In this document: piece after piece, positions 63,931-64,000 of the stretch
Layout of the letters: each line of letters begins with the position of its first letter
How positions within the stretch are numbered: the stretch's first letter is position 1
Origin: Lachnospiraceae bacterium
Lineage (GTDB): Bacteria; Bacillota; Clostridia; Lachnospirales; Lachnospiraceae
Assembly: GCA_017624235.1 (NCBI GenBank)
Contig: JAGANL010000015.1
Span: 62,001-126,000 of the forward strand
Direction: 5' to 3'
DNA length: 64,000 nucleotides
Made by a program: the position numbers and the translations under genes
The notes under the pieces: generated by a model
Told to the model about the DNA's origin: nothing
Databases searched by the model: none
The model's input: only the letters and a program-made list of their open reading frames with translations

Positions 63931-64000
63931 ATTGTTATAGGCGATTGTCCCATATCCTTTGAGGAAGGGCATTGCCACAATTACAACTTCATACAGCGAA

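Overview
The window looks like chromosomal core sequence from a flagellated, moderate-GC Clostridia bacterium, most likely a Lachnospiraceae member. This rests on gene content: the mbl-flagellar rod cluster, a type III glutamine synthetase, IreB/RuvX/DUF1292, a YvyF-type flagellar operon protein, DUF6465, CIRCE-controlled hrcA-grpE-dnaK-dnaJ, and a Gram-positive LexA box. No species is claimed. Almost every gene reads on the minus strand; only two small genes, an HPr-like protein at 43.5 kb and a CsrA-like protein at 63.6 kb, read on the plus strand. No rRNA, CRISPR array or insertion sequence was seen, and there is one tRNA (Gln).

Layout from 1 upward (transcription runs right to left). 0-5.7 kb: partial diadenylate cyclase cdaA preceded by two unknown membrane proteins, then yvyF-like, comFC and recD2. 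5.8-8.9 kb: mbl and flagellar rod genes (flhO, flhP, rod-binding protein), the same order as mbl-flhO-flhP in Bacillus. 9-14 kb: uvrA and uvrB behind a promoter with an SOS box. 14.2-15.5 kb: an AT-rich DUF4143-type ATPase. 15.8-24.2 kb: a sucrose or fructoside operon (binding protein, two permeases, sucrose phosphorylase, GH32 hydrolase, LacI regulator, PfkB sugar kinase) with a clear promoter and a LacI-type operator. 24.5-29.8 kb: CtpA protease, PcsB/EnvC-like M23 protein, FtsX, FtsE and a PucR-type regulator. 29.9-33.4 kb: a WecG/TagA-like protein, CPBP protease, a small HPr-fold protein, CvfB and an acyl-ACP thioesterase. 33.5-36.3 kb: tRNA-Gln, a large inverted-repeat element and glnA (type III) with a probable terminator-based leader control.

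36.4-43.4 kb follows the Bacillus yrzL-yrrK-yrzB-yrrL-yrrM-yrrN/O order: ireB, ruvX, DUF1292, then RNase J and YlbF, a shortened MltG-like protein, trmR and trhP, with mtaB upstream. 43.5-53.4 kb: a Crh-like HPr protein, thiI with its cysteine desulfurase, rsmE, prmA, dnaJ, dnaK, grpE and hrcA. 53.5-62.3 kb: a DUF6465 protein and a complete phosphate block (pstSCAB, phoU, a Na/Pi cotransporter, phoP and phoR) with two PHO-box candidates. 62.4-64 kb is the accessory edge: a 193-residue tyrosine recombinase flanked by perfect 17-bp inverted repeats, followed by a CsrA-like gene.

The best candidates for something not yet described are the recombinase with its own inverted sites next to a CsrA paralogue, the glnA leader with two mutually exclusive hairpins, the 285-bp inverted-repeat element between tRNA-Gln and glnA, and the uvrB promoter that sits inside the loop of a long terminator-like stem.
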